Source: CAZSTA01 sp964609495 [NCBI: uncultured bacterium] (GTDB taxonomy: Bacteria > CAZSTA01). From it: DNA of 40,830 bases. Under the pieces are notes generated by a model. The model saw only the letters and a list, made by a program, of their open reading frames with translations, searched no databases and had not been told where the DNA came from. Below, one piece after another: positions 23,434-31,213 of this stretch (its first letter is position 1; the number at the start of each line of letters is the position of its first letter). The stretch covers positions 1 to 40,830 of the forward strand of contig CAZSTA010000007.1 in assembly GCA_964609495.1 (NCBI GenBank). Direction: 5' to 3'. The position numbers were made by a program, and so were the translations under genes.

Positions 23434-24290
23434 TTGATCTCCCTTCGCAGAATCGCTATTTGATCGGCTAGGAAGCCGAAGAAGAAGATAAATACCCCGG
23501 CTGTCATAAGTAGTATGCCGATATCAGAGGCTATCCTATATTTTAATAGGCTATGAAAGAATCTAAATAAGCCGATTAGGAATAGAATGATGCTAACTGG
23601 GATGAAAACCTTTAATGGTTCGAAGAGAATTATCATCCTCATAATTATAGCCATAAACTTGACTCCATCTCTCAATAACCTGACTTGGCTCTTTCCTCCC
23701 GCCCTCCTATGAGTTGTTATAGGGACATATTTTACAGCATACCCTTCTTCAAAAAAGGCTAAAGTGCTAGTGGCAGAGGGAGAATACCCATTGGGAAGAA
23801 GGTTTATAAATCTTGCTATAGCCCCTCTCTTAACCGCCCTGAAGCCAGAGGTGAGATCCTCTATCTTCACGCCAGCTAGATAGCTAGCGAGTATGTTTAA
23901 AAATTGGTTTCCCCATCCTCGCATAAAGATGGTATGAGATCCCCCTACCCTAGCCCCGATGACCATATCATACTCCCCGATATATTCCATTAAGCGATAA
24001 ATATCATCGGAATTGTGCTGACCATCTGCATCCATAAAGACGAGTATCTCTCCTGCGGATGATTTAATACCCGTCTTGAGCGCCGCCCCATAACCCCTAT
24101 TGTAAGGATGACGAATAACTCTGGCTCCGCTCCTCTTAGCTACCTCAGAGGTGTCATCGGTAGAGCCATCGTCTATCACTAAGATCTCCCAATCGGGTTC
24201 CGCCTTCTTTATATCGGCTACTACCTGACCGATCGTCTCTTCCTCATTGAACGCTGGAATCACAACAGTGATCCTATTATCCTCGGACAA
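23430..24290 (-). CDS. Polyprenyl-phosphate glycosyltransferase (family 2, DPMS/DPG synthase-like)
   Basis: A 286-residue protein: ITVVIPAFNEEETIGQVV, VIDDGSTDDTSEVA, GYGAALKTGIKSSAG, and FMDADGQHNSDDI with the DXD metal motif, then two hydrophobic helices at the C-terminus. This family transfers a sugar from a nucleotide to polyprenyl phosphate, feeding GT39-type enzymes. It starts at TTG 24290; its GGAGG ribosome site lies within the remnant of a GT39 gene tail (24297-24335), showing that it once followed a GT39 gene directly. The stop overlaps the radical SAM start by 4 nt. Confidence 0.9.
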   Translation of the reverse strand: MSEDNRITVVIPAFNEEETIGQVVADIKKAEPDWEILVIDDGSTDDTSEVAKRSGARVIRHPYNRGYGAALKTGIKSSAGEILVFMDADGQHNSDDIYRLMEYIGEYDMVIGARVGGSHTIFMRGWGNQFLNILASYLAGVKIEDLTSGFRAVKRGAIARFINLLPNGYSPSATSTLAFFEEGYAVKYVPITTHRRAGGKSQVRLLRDGVKFMAIIMRMIILFEPLKVFIPVSIILFLIGLFRFFHSLLKYRIASDIGILLMTAGVFIFFFGFLADQIAILRREIK

Positions 24291-24296
24291 CTTATT

Positions 24297-24337
24297 TACT
24301 CCTCCGATCTAAAACATATAATTTCACAATATAACTT
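24297..24337 (-). pseudogene. C-terminal remnant of a GT39 gene
   Basis: The minus strand reads IVKLYVLDRRSK-stop, against IVKLYALDRGSK-stop at the end of the intact GT39 gene (26517-26560). DNA identity continues for about 45 bp. It is a scar of a lost GT39 copy, retained next to the GT2 start. Confidence 0.75.
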
Positions 24338-24352
24338 TCCGATTGTGAAATT
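24320..24352. repeat. Perfect 11-bp inverted repeat
   Basis: AATTTCACAAT (24320-24330), 11 bases, ATTGTGAAATT (24342-24352). One arm is part of the GT39 remnant. It sits between the methyltransferase stop and the GT2 start, so it could be a weak terminator, a processing hairpin or an operator. No T-tract follows. Confidence 0.55.
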
Positions 24353-24374
24353 GAAGTTGATGTAAAAACCCCCA

Positions 24375-24902
24375 TTATCGCTTCCTGGCAACTGTAATGC
24401 GGTTTATGCCCAGCATAAATGTCCTCTCAAATAAAATATCGAAAACAGCTTCCGACAGAAGATAATGAACCTCCCTCCGGGTTAAACCGAATACTTCTCC
24501 GTGCTTCATCCCTCGCTCTCTTTGGTCCACATCCCATGGCCTACGCAAAAAATGCCACACTCTCGATATCTCTGGTGGAATCATCGTGATAATAATTCTC
24601 CCCTTTTGTCGCAAAATTCTATGAGCTTCTACTAGAACTTCACTTCTATTCGGAATATGATTCAAGGAGGCTATAATAGTTATAGTATCATAAGTTTCAT
24701 CTTCAAAGGGCAATTTTGCTGAATTATTGACCACAAGATCGGCATCACCCCATTGATAAACATCAACTCCGATGCCCTCACCCATATAGGACCTGACCAG
24801 CTCATTCGTCCCACATCCTATATCTAAAAGACGACCATAAATATGAGGAAGCACGGTTTTTATTCTCCAATTTAACAGAAATTTTCCTAAAGCATCTCTC
24901 AT
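24375..24902 (-). CDS. SAM-dependent methyltransferase (methyltransferase type 11)
   Basis: A 175-residue class I methyltransferase: GRLLDIGCGTNELV (motif I), GIGVDVYQWGDADLV, LPFEDETYDTITIIASLNHI (motif IV area), AHRILRQKGRIIITMIPP. It is short but has all core motifs. Its likely substrate is a sugar or lipid given the neighbours. It lies with the amidotransferase gene in an island flanked by GT39/GT2 scraps. A 15-bp piece identical to the GT2 gene, TTGGGAGATCTTAGT, is immediately upstream of its ATG. Confidence 0.83.
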   Translation of the reverse strand: MRDALGKFLLNWRIKTVLPHIYGRLLDIGCGTNELVRSYMGEGIGVDVYQWGDADLVVNNSAKLPFEDETYDTITIIASLNHIPNRSEVLVEAHRILRQKGRIIITMIPPEISRVWHFLRRPWDVDQRERGMKHGEVFGLTRREVHYLLSEAVFDILFERTFMLGINRITVARKR

Positions 24903-25203
24903 ATACTAAGATCTCCCAAGCAGCGCATAAAAGTTTTCGTCCGAATTTTAGAGTTTGACATACCCTCTCTGATTATACTTCTTTTGCATATCCCAAGAAG
25001 AGAAATATTCTCCGCTTTGAGATATCATAAGTAATATCAGATTCCCAACACGAAATTTTTATATCACCATTACTAAGAATAATGTTGACAAATTCAATAT
25101 TTCTTGATATAGTATAGATGTAAGTAAACTAGTTAGGTTCGGGTGATATCAAGTAGTTTCAGCAAGGCAAATTCATGCTAAGGATTCTTGAGAGGAGGAA
25201 AAA
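24903..25203. other. Non-coding region between divergent methyltransferase and amidotransferase genes
   Basis: No ORF is supported in these 301 bp. They hold a GT2-gene scrap (about 24904-24918), a possible -10 box TATAAT for the methyltransferase on the minus strand (24972-24977, with a weak -35), and a strong rightward promoter (25085-25113) plus leader for the amidotransferase. Confidence 0.6.
25085..25113 (+). promoter_or_regulatory. Promoter of the sugar amidotransferase gene
   Basis: TTGACA (25085-25090), 17 nt, TATAGT (25108-25113). The predicted leader is about 84 nt and ends with the ribosome site GAGAGGAGG before ATG 25204. Confidence 0.8.
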
Positions 25204-26283
25204 ATGAAGAGATGTAGAAAATGCGTTCTATCTGAATACACCCCCAATATCGTTTTTGACGAAGAAGGGGTTTGTAACTATTGCCACTCATATAGCAAAC
25301 TCACATATAAAGGCGAGTCTGAGCTAATCAAGTTACTGGACTCTTATCGAAGAACGGACAGTAAATATGACTGTATTGTGTCTGTAAGTGGTGGACGGGA
25401 TAGCACTTACATCCTACTAAAGCTTGTCAAAGATTATCGTATGAAGGTTCTCGCGGTAAATTACGAAAACCCGTTTACAGATCCTCAGGCAAAAGATAAC
25501 ATCGAAAATGCGGTCAAGGAACTGGATGTTGATATAGTCAGCTTCAAACTTAAGAACAATATCCATGAGAGAACGTTTAGGAATAATGTGCTCGCATGGT
25601 TTCGAAGACCATCACCAGCCTTGATACCTATGATGTGCGTTGCATGCAAAACTTTTTGGTATGATGTCTTAAAGATCGCAAAGAAATATGATATTCATTG
25701 TATTGTAAATGGTTATAATCGATTTGAGCAAACATCTTTTAAGAAAGTGTTGCTTGGCGTATCAGCGAATGAGAAGATTGAGACAACATTCATTAAAGCT
25801 ATATTTGGTATTTTAAAAGAGAATTTCAAGAATCTCGCCTATTTCAAACCTAAGTTCATTCCAACAATGGTGAAAGGCTATCTATTTGCAGACTCCTACT
25901 CCCTTGGTTCAAGGCTTTTCGGATACAACATAAAGAGTATAGAAATATTCTCTTTTGTTGAATGGAACGAAGAGGAAATTCTATCAAGGATAAAATCAGA
26001 ACTTAACTGGGACTATCCTCGTAAATTAAACTCAAGTTGGCGATTTGATTGTAGAGTAGCGCACTTGAAAGACTTTATGTATATGAAGACAATGGGAATG
26101 ACGGAGAAGGACGACTTTTACGCCAAGATGGTAAGAGAAGGTTTAATGACCCGGGACGATGCCTTACTAAGACTGCAAAAAGAAAACGAACTTCATTTGG
26201 ATGAAATACGACTATTGTTGAGTGAAGTTGGGATTGAAAACACCTCCTTTTTGGACGAACTAGATATCGATTCCATCGCCTGA
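25204..26283 (+). CDS. N-acetyl sugar amidotransferase (WbpG-like, PP-loop ATPase)
   Basis: A 359-residue protein: an N-terminal zinc pair CRKCVLSEYTPNI...CNYCHSY, the PP-loop SGGRDSTYILLKL, VNYENPFTDPQAKDN, CVACKTFW and NGYNRFEQTS. These match the N-acetyl sugar amidotransferase group, which with glutamine amidotransferase subunits makes acetamidino or similar sugars (WbpG with HisH/HisF-like partners). No such partners are in the window. It is the only plus-strand gene between 9 and 38 kb, has its own promoter, and is flanked by duplicated scraps, all suggesting insertion. Confidence 0.83.
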   Translation: MKRCRKCVLSEYTPNIVFDEEGVCNYCHSYSKLTYKGESELIKLLDSYRRTDSKYDCIVSVSGGRDSTYILLKLVKDYRMKVLAVNYENPFTDPQAKDNIENAVKELDVDIVSFKLKNNIHERTFRNNVLAWFRRPSPALIPMMCVACKTFWYDVLKIAKKYDIHCIVNGYNRFEQTSFKKVLLGVSANEKIETTFIKAIFGILKENFKNLAYFKPKFIPTMVKGYLFADSYSLGSRLFGYNIKSIEIFSFVEWNEEEILSRIKSELNWDYPRKLNSSWRFDCRVAHLKDFMYMKTMGMTEKDDFYAKMVREGLMTRDDALLRLQKENELHLDEIRLLLSEVGIENTSFLDELDIDSIA

Positions 26284-26397
26284 CAGAGCATATCTGGCTT
26301 TGTGCCTTCGGGACTTTGCCCAGATCCAGCCTTAAGGCTGGACTTCAGATACACGCAAAACGTTTCTAAATTCCCATTTTTAATGCGCCACTCGAGA
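26284..26397 (+). other. Structured gap after the amidotransferase gene
   Basis: Two stems are visible: ATCTGG (26292-26297) with CCAGAT (26320-26325), and TCCAGCC-TTAA-GGCTGGA (26325-26342). They could act in transcript ending, but no T-tract follows. The word AGATACACGC (26347-26356) recurs at 10193-10202. It could also be a decayed recombination site; this is uncertain. Confidence 0.4.
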
Positions 26398-26436
26398 TAC
26401 TAAGATTCCCCAATCGGGTTCTGCTCTCTTTATAAA
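26398..26436 (-). pseudogene. Remnant of a GT2 gene
   Basis: Read on the minus strand it encodes IKRAEPDWGILVS, matching IKKAEPDWEILVI of the intact GT2 gene (24178-24218) with about 85-90% DNA identity. The first ~28 codons, expected between here and the GT39 stop, are replaced by a family T repeat (26431-26521). Confidence 0.75.
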
Positions 26437-26521
26437 GGTAACTTTTATAGACAATAAAAACTCAAGTGTTCCGGTAACTTTTGCTTCCCCAGATATATAA
26501 GGTTAAAAAATCCCCTTTATT
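26431..26521 (+). repeat. Family T repeat, long copy
   Basis: About 91 bp, roughly 80% identical to 34001-34092 over the whole length. Shared words include AAAGGTAACTTTT, GGTAACTTTTGCTTCCC, ATATATAAGGTTAAAAA and CCTTTATT. It is placed exactly after the GT39 stop codon. Confidence 0.8.
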
Positions 26522-28307
26522 TACTCCCTCGATCTAAAGCATATAATTTCACAATAGCTTTCCATAAACGATATTCTTTGAGCAACCTCGCCCTTTTCAT
26601 TACCTCGGGGAATTTCTCCTGGTAATATTTAACTTCATCAAATCGATCCATAATGAGAAGATATTCGATATCATATCTCTCAAAAGGTCGCTCGTAATTA
26701 ATAAATCCCTCCCAGATTAAAAGGCATCTATTCTTATTTTCTAAGGTTAAGATCGGCGACCACAACCCAGCAACGAGAGATCCTTCTGGTATCATCTTCC
26801 CTATATCCCTGGAGGCTTCGATCATAGTATATTTGGGATTTAAGAACCAATCTCCATACTGATACGCGCTTATCAACACAAAAGCGATAAGAATAATATA
26901 GACTATCGGACGTTTATATCTATTCAGGAATCTGCCGATCGGCTCTGGATATAATCTCCTCGAAATCCAGATAAGTACTATAGATATCGCTATCGTCCCT
27001 AAACCTGATAGAATAGCTACTCTTAGCCCTGAGGAAAGAAGTGATTGAATAAAGGAAGACGAACTGCGTAAGCTGGGTAGCAGAGCTAAGACAAAGGTAT
27101 TTACGGGAAAGAATAATCCCACTACGAGAGCCAAGAAAGGTAATGCCCCGACTTTTCCCATCTCCATCCTCTCGCTCTCCTCTCCTGTCCCTCTCCTTTG
27201 AGGGGATAAAGTAAGTATCCTTTCCAAAACCAAAGCTGTAAAAAGGCTGAGAGGTGGTATCATGGAGACATAAAATCTTACCGGGCGATAACCCTGGATA
27301 GCAAAGAAGATGAAACCTACTGCTAACCACCAAGAGGCGAGAAGTTCCATGGGGTGGATCTTCCTCTTCCAATCCACAAGCTGATAGAGGATGAATAAGC
27401 CATATCCATATCCAATTATGACGATGATAGGAGTTCCAGCAAGCTCGTTAAAGAAGTTCTGACCGAATATGTTACGAACGAAGTGCATAAAATCCTTCGG
27501 TATTCTTAAATCCCCCACCCCGGATACGAGAGGGGCAAGCTCAGCGCGATTGGGGAAGATGAAGATCGAATAGAAGATAGCTGAACTTATCGCCAATCCA
27601 CCGAGGAATGATAAGATATCCTTCCCCATCCTGCTATCCTTTAACCCCTTGCTATCCTCTTCCTTGAGGCGGATGAAGAAGATAGCTAAAACGGGAACGG
27701 GTATGAAGTAGATCATCGAGGATTTACACATAAGGGAGACCCCGCAGCTTATCCCTGATGCGATTAAGTATGCCCTATTTTTCCTCATCATTCCTCTTTG
27801 CCAGAGGAATACAGTCAGTATTAGAAAGAAGAACATCGGCATAGATCTATTGGCTATCCGACTATGCATTATATGGATATAATCCAATCCTATGAAGGCT
27901 GTTGCTAGGAGGGCAACTCTCCTATTAAAGCTCTCTTTTATTGAAAGATAGAGGAAGATCAGAGAAAGACAACTAAAGGTTAAGGGAACTAGACGAGTTT
28001 GGAGAAATCCCACTCCAAAGATGGAGAATATGAGATAGAATAGATAGTTGATGAGAGGGCTAAGATACATAAAGTTTTCTTCATCCAGCTTCCACTTTCC
28101 AAATAGGACTTTATTCCGGGCATTGTGAACCCATCCTCCCTCATCCCCAAATATCCCTGCGCTCCACTTAGTTAAAGCTATGGGTGGATCAGCGACGAGG
28201 TGTATCCCCCTTAAAAAGAAGGATAAGATGAGAAGTGAGAACAAAAGAATTAAATATTTACTCGAATCCGAGTTTCTTGATAGACCTGTTTTTTCTCCTA
28301 AATGCAT
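26517..28307 (-). CDS. GT39-family membrane glycosyltransferase (ArnT/PMT-like)
   Basis: A 596-residue polytopic protein with about 12 membrane segments. The first luminal loop has the family's acidic GDEGGWVHNARNK motif, followed by EENFMYLSPLINYLFYLI and a DYIHIMHSRIANRSMP segment. Such enzymes transfer sugars from polyprenyl phosphate to lipids or proteins outside the membrane, matching the GT2 enzyme at 23430. Residues ~366-379 (LSPQRRGTGEESER) come from a GC-rich palindromic repeat (27172-27211). It lies 40 bp after the epimerase gene, with which it is probably transcribed. Confidence 0.86.
   Translation of the reverse strand: MHLGEKTGLSRNSDSSKYLILLFSLLILSFFLRGIHLVADPPIALTKWSAGIFGDEGGWVHNARNKVLFGKWKLDEENFMYLSPLINYLFYLIFSIFGVGFLQTRLVPLTFSCLSLIFLYLSIKESFNRRVALLATAFIGLDYIHIMHSRIANRSMPMFFFLILTVFLWQRGMMRKNRAYLIASGISCGVSLMCKSSMIYFIPVPVLAIFFIRLKEEDSKGLKDSRMGKDILSFLGGLAISSAIFYSIFIFPNRAELAPLVSGVGDLRIPKDFMHFVRNIFGQNFFNELAGTPIIVIIGYGYGLFILYQLVDWKRKIHPMELLASWWLAVGFIFFAIQGYRPVRFYVSMIPPLSLFTALVLERILTLSPQRRGTGEESERMEMGKVGALPFLALVVGLFFPVNTFVLALLPSLRSSSSFIQSLLSSGLRVAILSGLGTIAISIVLIWISRRLYPEPIGRFLNRYKRPIVYIILIAFVLISAYQYGDWFLNPKYTMIEASRDIGKMIPEGSLVAGLWSPILTLENKNRCLLIWEGFINYERPFERYDIEYLLIMDRFDEVKYYQEKFPEVMKRARLLKEYRLWKAIVKLYALDRGSK
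27172..27211 (+). repeat. Family P palindromic repeat inside the GT39 gene
   Basis: TCTCCTGTCCCTCTCCTTTG then AGGGGATAAAG resembles the other family P copies. In the gene it is read as LSPQRRGTGEES, a hydrophilic loop between membrane segments. Confidence 0.55.
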
Positions 28308-28347
28308 TAAATACCCCTAATTACTATCACTTAATTTGCTCATATTT

Positions 28348-29301
28348 TCAATATACAATTCTCTTCTTATCGGAATTAGCATACCACTCTATAGTTCTTT
28401 TTAATCCCTCTCTGAAATCGATCTTGGGTTCATAATTAAGTAGATTCTTCGCTTTAGATATGTCTGCTAGGGAATGTCTCACATCTCCTGCTCTTGGCTC
28501 AGCATAGATCGGCTTTATAGAAGTGCCTAGAAGATTATTCAGCTCCTTCACAATTTGGTTGATCGTGATTCGCTTTCCACAAGCTATATTGAATACTTCT
28601 CCAGCAATCCCTTCCTTAGTAACTGCTAAAATGTTTGCTTGCACTGCATTAGCAACATAGGTTAAATCACGGGATTGCTCACCATCTCCATAGATTACAG
28701 GTTGCTTGCCTTTTAACATAGCTGTGATGAATTTAGGAATAACTGCTGAGTATTGAGAGGTTGGATCTTGCCTAGGACCGAAGATATTGAAATAACGAAG
28801 CATCACTGTCTCCAGGCCATAGATCTGATAGAATACTTTACAGTAGCGCTCCCCGGCTAACTTGGACACGGTATATGGAGAGAGCGGATCTGATTTCATC
28901 TCTTCCTTTTTGGGCAAGGTGGGATTATTCCCATATATCGAAGAGGAGGAAGCATAAACTACTCTTTTTATTCCTGCATCACGGGAAGCTATAAGAACAT
29001 TTAACGTTCCTGTCACATTGACTTCATTAGAAGTTAGAGGTTCTTCCACTGAGCGAGGAATCGAGGGAAGGGCGGCTTGATGTAAGACATATTCGATGTC
29101 TTCCACCGCTCTTTCCACAGTCTTTAGATCTCTGATATCTCCTTCAATTAGATCGATCTTGCCATCTAGTTCAAGGAGATTCTCGCGACGACCAGTAGCA
29201 AAATTATCTAATACCCTAACTTTATGTCCCTGTCGAGGCAACTCAGCTACAATATTAGAGCCGATAAATCCTGCTCCACCGGTAACTAGATAATTTGACA
29301 T
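28348..29301 (-). CDS. NAD-dependent sugar epimerase/dehydratase (extended SDR)
   Basis: About 317 residues: YLVTGGAGFIGSNIV (NAD site), HQAALPSIPRSVEEP, YASSSSIYGNN, and the catalytic YTVSK (YxxxK). FNIFGPRQDPTSQYSAVIP and DVRHSLADISKAK are typical of UDP-glucose/UDP-GlcNAc 4-epimerases. Start ATG 29301 follows GGAGGCTACTTTG; the upstream ATG frame is unlikely. It has its own strong promoter and leads into the GT39 gene. Confidence 0.9.
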   Translation of the reverse strand: MSNYLVTGGAGFIGSNIVAELPRQGHKVRVLDNFATGRRENLLELDGKIDLIEGDIRDLKTVERAVEDIEYVLHQAALPSIPRSVEEPLTSNEVNVTGTLNVLIASRDAGIKRVVYASSSSIYGNNPTLPKKEEMKSDPLSPYTVSKLAGERYCKVFYQIYGLETVMLRYFNIFGPRQDPTSQYSAVIPKFITAMLKGKQPVIYGDGEQSRDLTYVANAVQANILAVTKEGIAGEVFNIACGKRITINQIVKELNNLLGTSIKPIYAEPRAGDVRHSLADISKAKNLLNYEPKIDFREGLKRTIEWYANSDKKRIVY

Positions 29302-29368
29302 CAAAGTAGCCTCCAAACTTTATATACTAAGCGCTATCATAATTCCATCAATAATTTGAAACTACCTA

Positions 29369-29397
29369 ATCATAACCTAACTTCTTCGGATTGTCAA
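29369..29397 (-). promoter_or_regulatory. Promoter of the epimerase-GT39 operon
   Basis: On the minus strand TTGACA (29392-29397), 17 nt, TATGAT (29369-29374). It lies about 70 nt before ATG 29301 and overlaps the end of the upstream hydrogenase operon only at its far edge. Confidence 0.75.
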
Positions 29398-29403
29398 GGG
29401 TTA

Positions 29404-29871
29404 TCAACGGCTATCCGCCAGCAATTCCTTCAGAATAGCTTCGATCACCGAAGGTATCGCTTCCTCAACTCTAGGGCTAAGTGCTATTCTGAATCTATCG
29501 AGTCGCTCTATCTCCACCCCTAAGATCACGATCTCCTTTGGCCAATCATCCATCCCAACTCGTTTCCCCAACTCTAAAGCGCTGGCTATATTCCAATTAT
29601 GAGCGGAGATCGGAAATAACTCCGCGGGAGGCAGATCTTCATCGGTGAAACGATGAATGGTTCCCGGCTCTGCTCCGCTCAACACAGCATCTATGATGAT
29701 CACCTTCTCCGCGGAAGCTATCATATCGAGAAGGGATAATCCCGGAGTTCCAGCCTCGATAACCTTAACATCAGCAGGGAGCTGATATTTACTCAGCTCC
29801 CTGACAACGTTAAGTCCTATCGCATCATCTGAAATTAGTTGATTACCGCAACCAATCACTAAACGGGTCAT
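29404..29871 (-). CDS. Hydrogenase maturation protease (HyaD/HoxW family)
   Basis: A 155-residue protein: VIGCGNQLISDDAIGLNVVREL, VIEAGTPGLSLLDMI, KVIIIDAVLSGAEPGTIHRF and SAHNWNIASALELGKRVG. These carry the acidic and His nickel ligands of the HybD-like endopeptidases. It removes the C-terminal tail of the large subunit after Ni insertion. It is the last gene of the hydrogenase operon, 34 bp after hydA; a hairpin lies in the gap. Confidence 0.92.
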   Translation of the reverse strand: MTRLVIGCGNQLISDDAIGLNVVRELSKYQLPADVKVIEAGTPGLSLLDMIASAEKVIIIDAVLSGAEPGTIHRFTDEDLPPAELFPISAHNWNIASALELGKRVGMDDWPKEIVILGVEIERLDRFRIALSPRVEEAIPSVIEAILKELLADSR

Positions 29872-29905
29872 TTACTTTATAATTTGAGAGGAGAGATTTC
29901 TCCCT

Positions 29906-31213
29906 CTACGATCGCTCAATGTTGAGCTTGAGGAAATGTGCCGAGCAAGAAATGCATGGATCGTAGCAACGGATGAAGGTCTCGCTCCTAAAAGATATCT
30001 CCTCCTCAGACAGATCCATATATTGAGGCACTAACTTCCAAAGATTCTCCTCTATATTGGCACTATTCTGAGCGGTGGGGCTTACGATCTCTGCCTTTTG
30101 AACTATTCCATCCTCATCGAAGATGTAGTTATGATAGAGAAGACCTCTTGGAGCCTCCGAAGCTCCCCATCCTTCCCCAGCCTTGGTAGTAACGGTTAGA
30201 TCCTCTTTCTTAGGCTCTCCTAAGAGGTCGATCGTCTTGATGCAATCATCGATACTATGCACTATCTCTATAGCTCTAGCCAAGGCGCTCTTATATACAT
30301 CGAAGTTCGGGAATTTGACCCCGGTCTCCTCCGCGGCCTTCTTAGCATCATCGGAGAGAAGATCGAAGTTTATGTTGACCCTGGGTAGAGGACCGACCAT
30401 ATAGGTATCCTTATCATTCACAAAGGAGCGGAGAGCGTTAGAGGGCGGCACATGGTGTTCGGTGATATAGCTTCGAAATTCCCTCAAGGGAATATTCAAA
30501 CCCCTAGTAGAACCTAGATTACCCCTATTTCCATGGCTATTTATAGCATAGTCCTCACCAAATTGGTCGATCAGAGCGATATGCTCGCAATCTCTGATGA
30601 ACTCTGGCATAGATAGGGAGTTGACCAACTTAACAGTTTCCAGAGCATCCTCTTTAGCGTTATCCAGACGCTTTCTTATCTCCGCAAGCTGAGCTCTGGT
30701 AGGCACCGAAGTGAATCCCTTTACTTGAGTGGTAACAGGATGAACCTCCCTACCTCCAATAAGCGCAGTTAGATCATTGCCTAACCTCTTCAGTCTTAAC
30801 GCCCTCTTAACTACGGGAAGATACTCCTCTGGCAAAGCTAAAACACTTTCATAACCCAAATAGTCGGGAAGAGCGAGCATATATACGTGAAGAGCGTGGC
30901 TTTGAATCCACTGACTTAGAGCGAGAAGTTTGCGTAGATATACAGTCTGTTGACTAGGGGTGATATCAAAAGCATCTTCTATAGCCGCAGTGGAGGCCAT
31001 CTGATAGGAGACTGGACAGATACCACAGATCCTAGCTGTCATATCAGGAACATCATAGTATTTGCGACCTACCAGAAAAGCCTCGAAGAATCGGGGAGGT
31101 TCATATATATTAAAGATCAGCTCAGTGATCTTACCGTCCCTGATCTTGATATCTAACTTCCCCTCTCCCTCCACTCTAGCCAAAGCCTCCACCTTTATCG
31201 TCTTATCACTCAT
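29906..31213 (-). CDS. hydA: [NiFe] hydrogenase large (alpha) subunit, group 3b type
   Basis: About 435 residues: RVEGEGKLDIKIRDGKI, the first Cys pair RICGICPVSYQMAS, FGEDYAINSHGNRGN, and the second pair YDPCISCSAH near the end, which ligate the Ni-Fe centre. The tail FLKLNIERS after the His is the part cut by the adjacent protease. Similar to archaeal sulfhydrogenase alpha. The frame is open to 31285, but ATG 31213 follows AAGGGGGCGGAAAATT and overlaps the delta gene by 8 nt. The complex couples H2 to NAD(P) in the cytoplasm. Confidence 0.95.
   Translation of the reverse strand: MSDKTIKVEALARVEGEGKLDIKIRDGKITELIFNIYEPPRFFEAFLVGRKYYDVPDMTARICGICPVSYQMASTAAIEDAFDITPSQQTVYLRKLLALSQWIQSHALHVYMLALPDYLGYESVLALPEEYLPVVKRALRLKRLGNDLTALIGGREVHPVTTQVKGFTSVPTRAQLAEIRKRLDNAKEDALETVKLVNSLSMPEFIRDCEHIALIDQFGEDYAINSHGNRGNLGSTRGLNIPLREFRSYITEHHVPPSNALRSFVNDKDTYMVGPLPRVNINFDLLSDDAKKAAEETGVKFPNFDVYKSALARAIEIVHSIDDCIKTIDLLGEPKKEDLTVTTKAGEGWGASEAPRGLLYHNYIFDEDGIVQKAEIVSPTAQNSANIEENLWKLVPQYMDLSEEEISFRSETFIRCYDPCISCSAHFLKLNIERS

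Noticed and set aside
26325-26342. Intrinsic terminator after the amidotransferase gene
   Set aside because: The stem is good (7 bp) but no run of T follows, so it is only reported as structure.
26350-26397. Methyltransferase remnant (EWRIK against NWRIK)
   Set aside because: Only four or five residues match; too short to support beside the clearer GT2 scrap.
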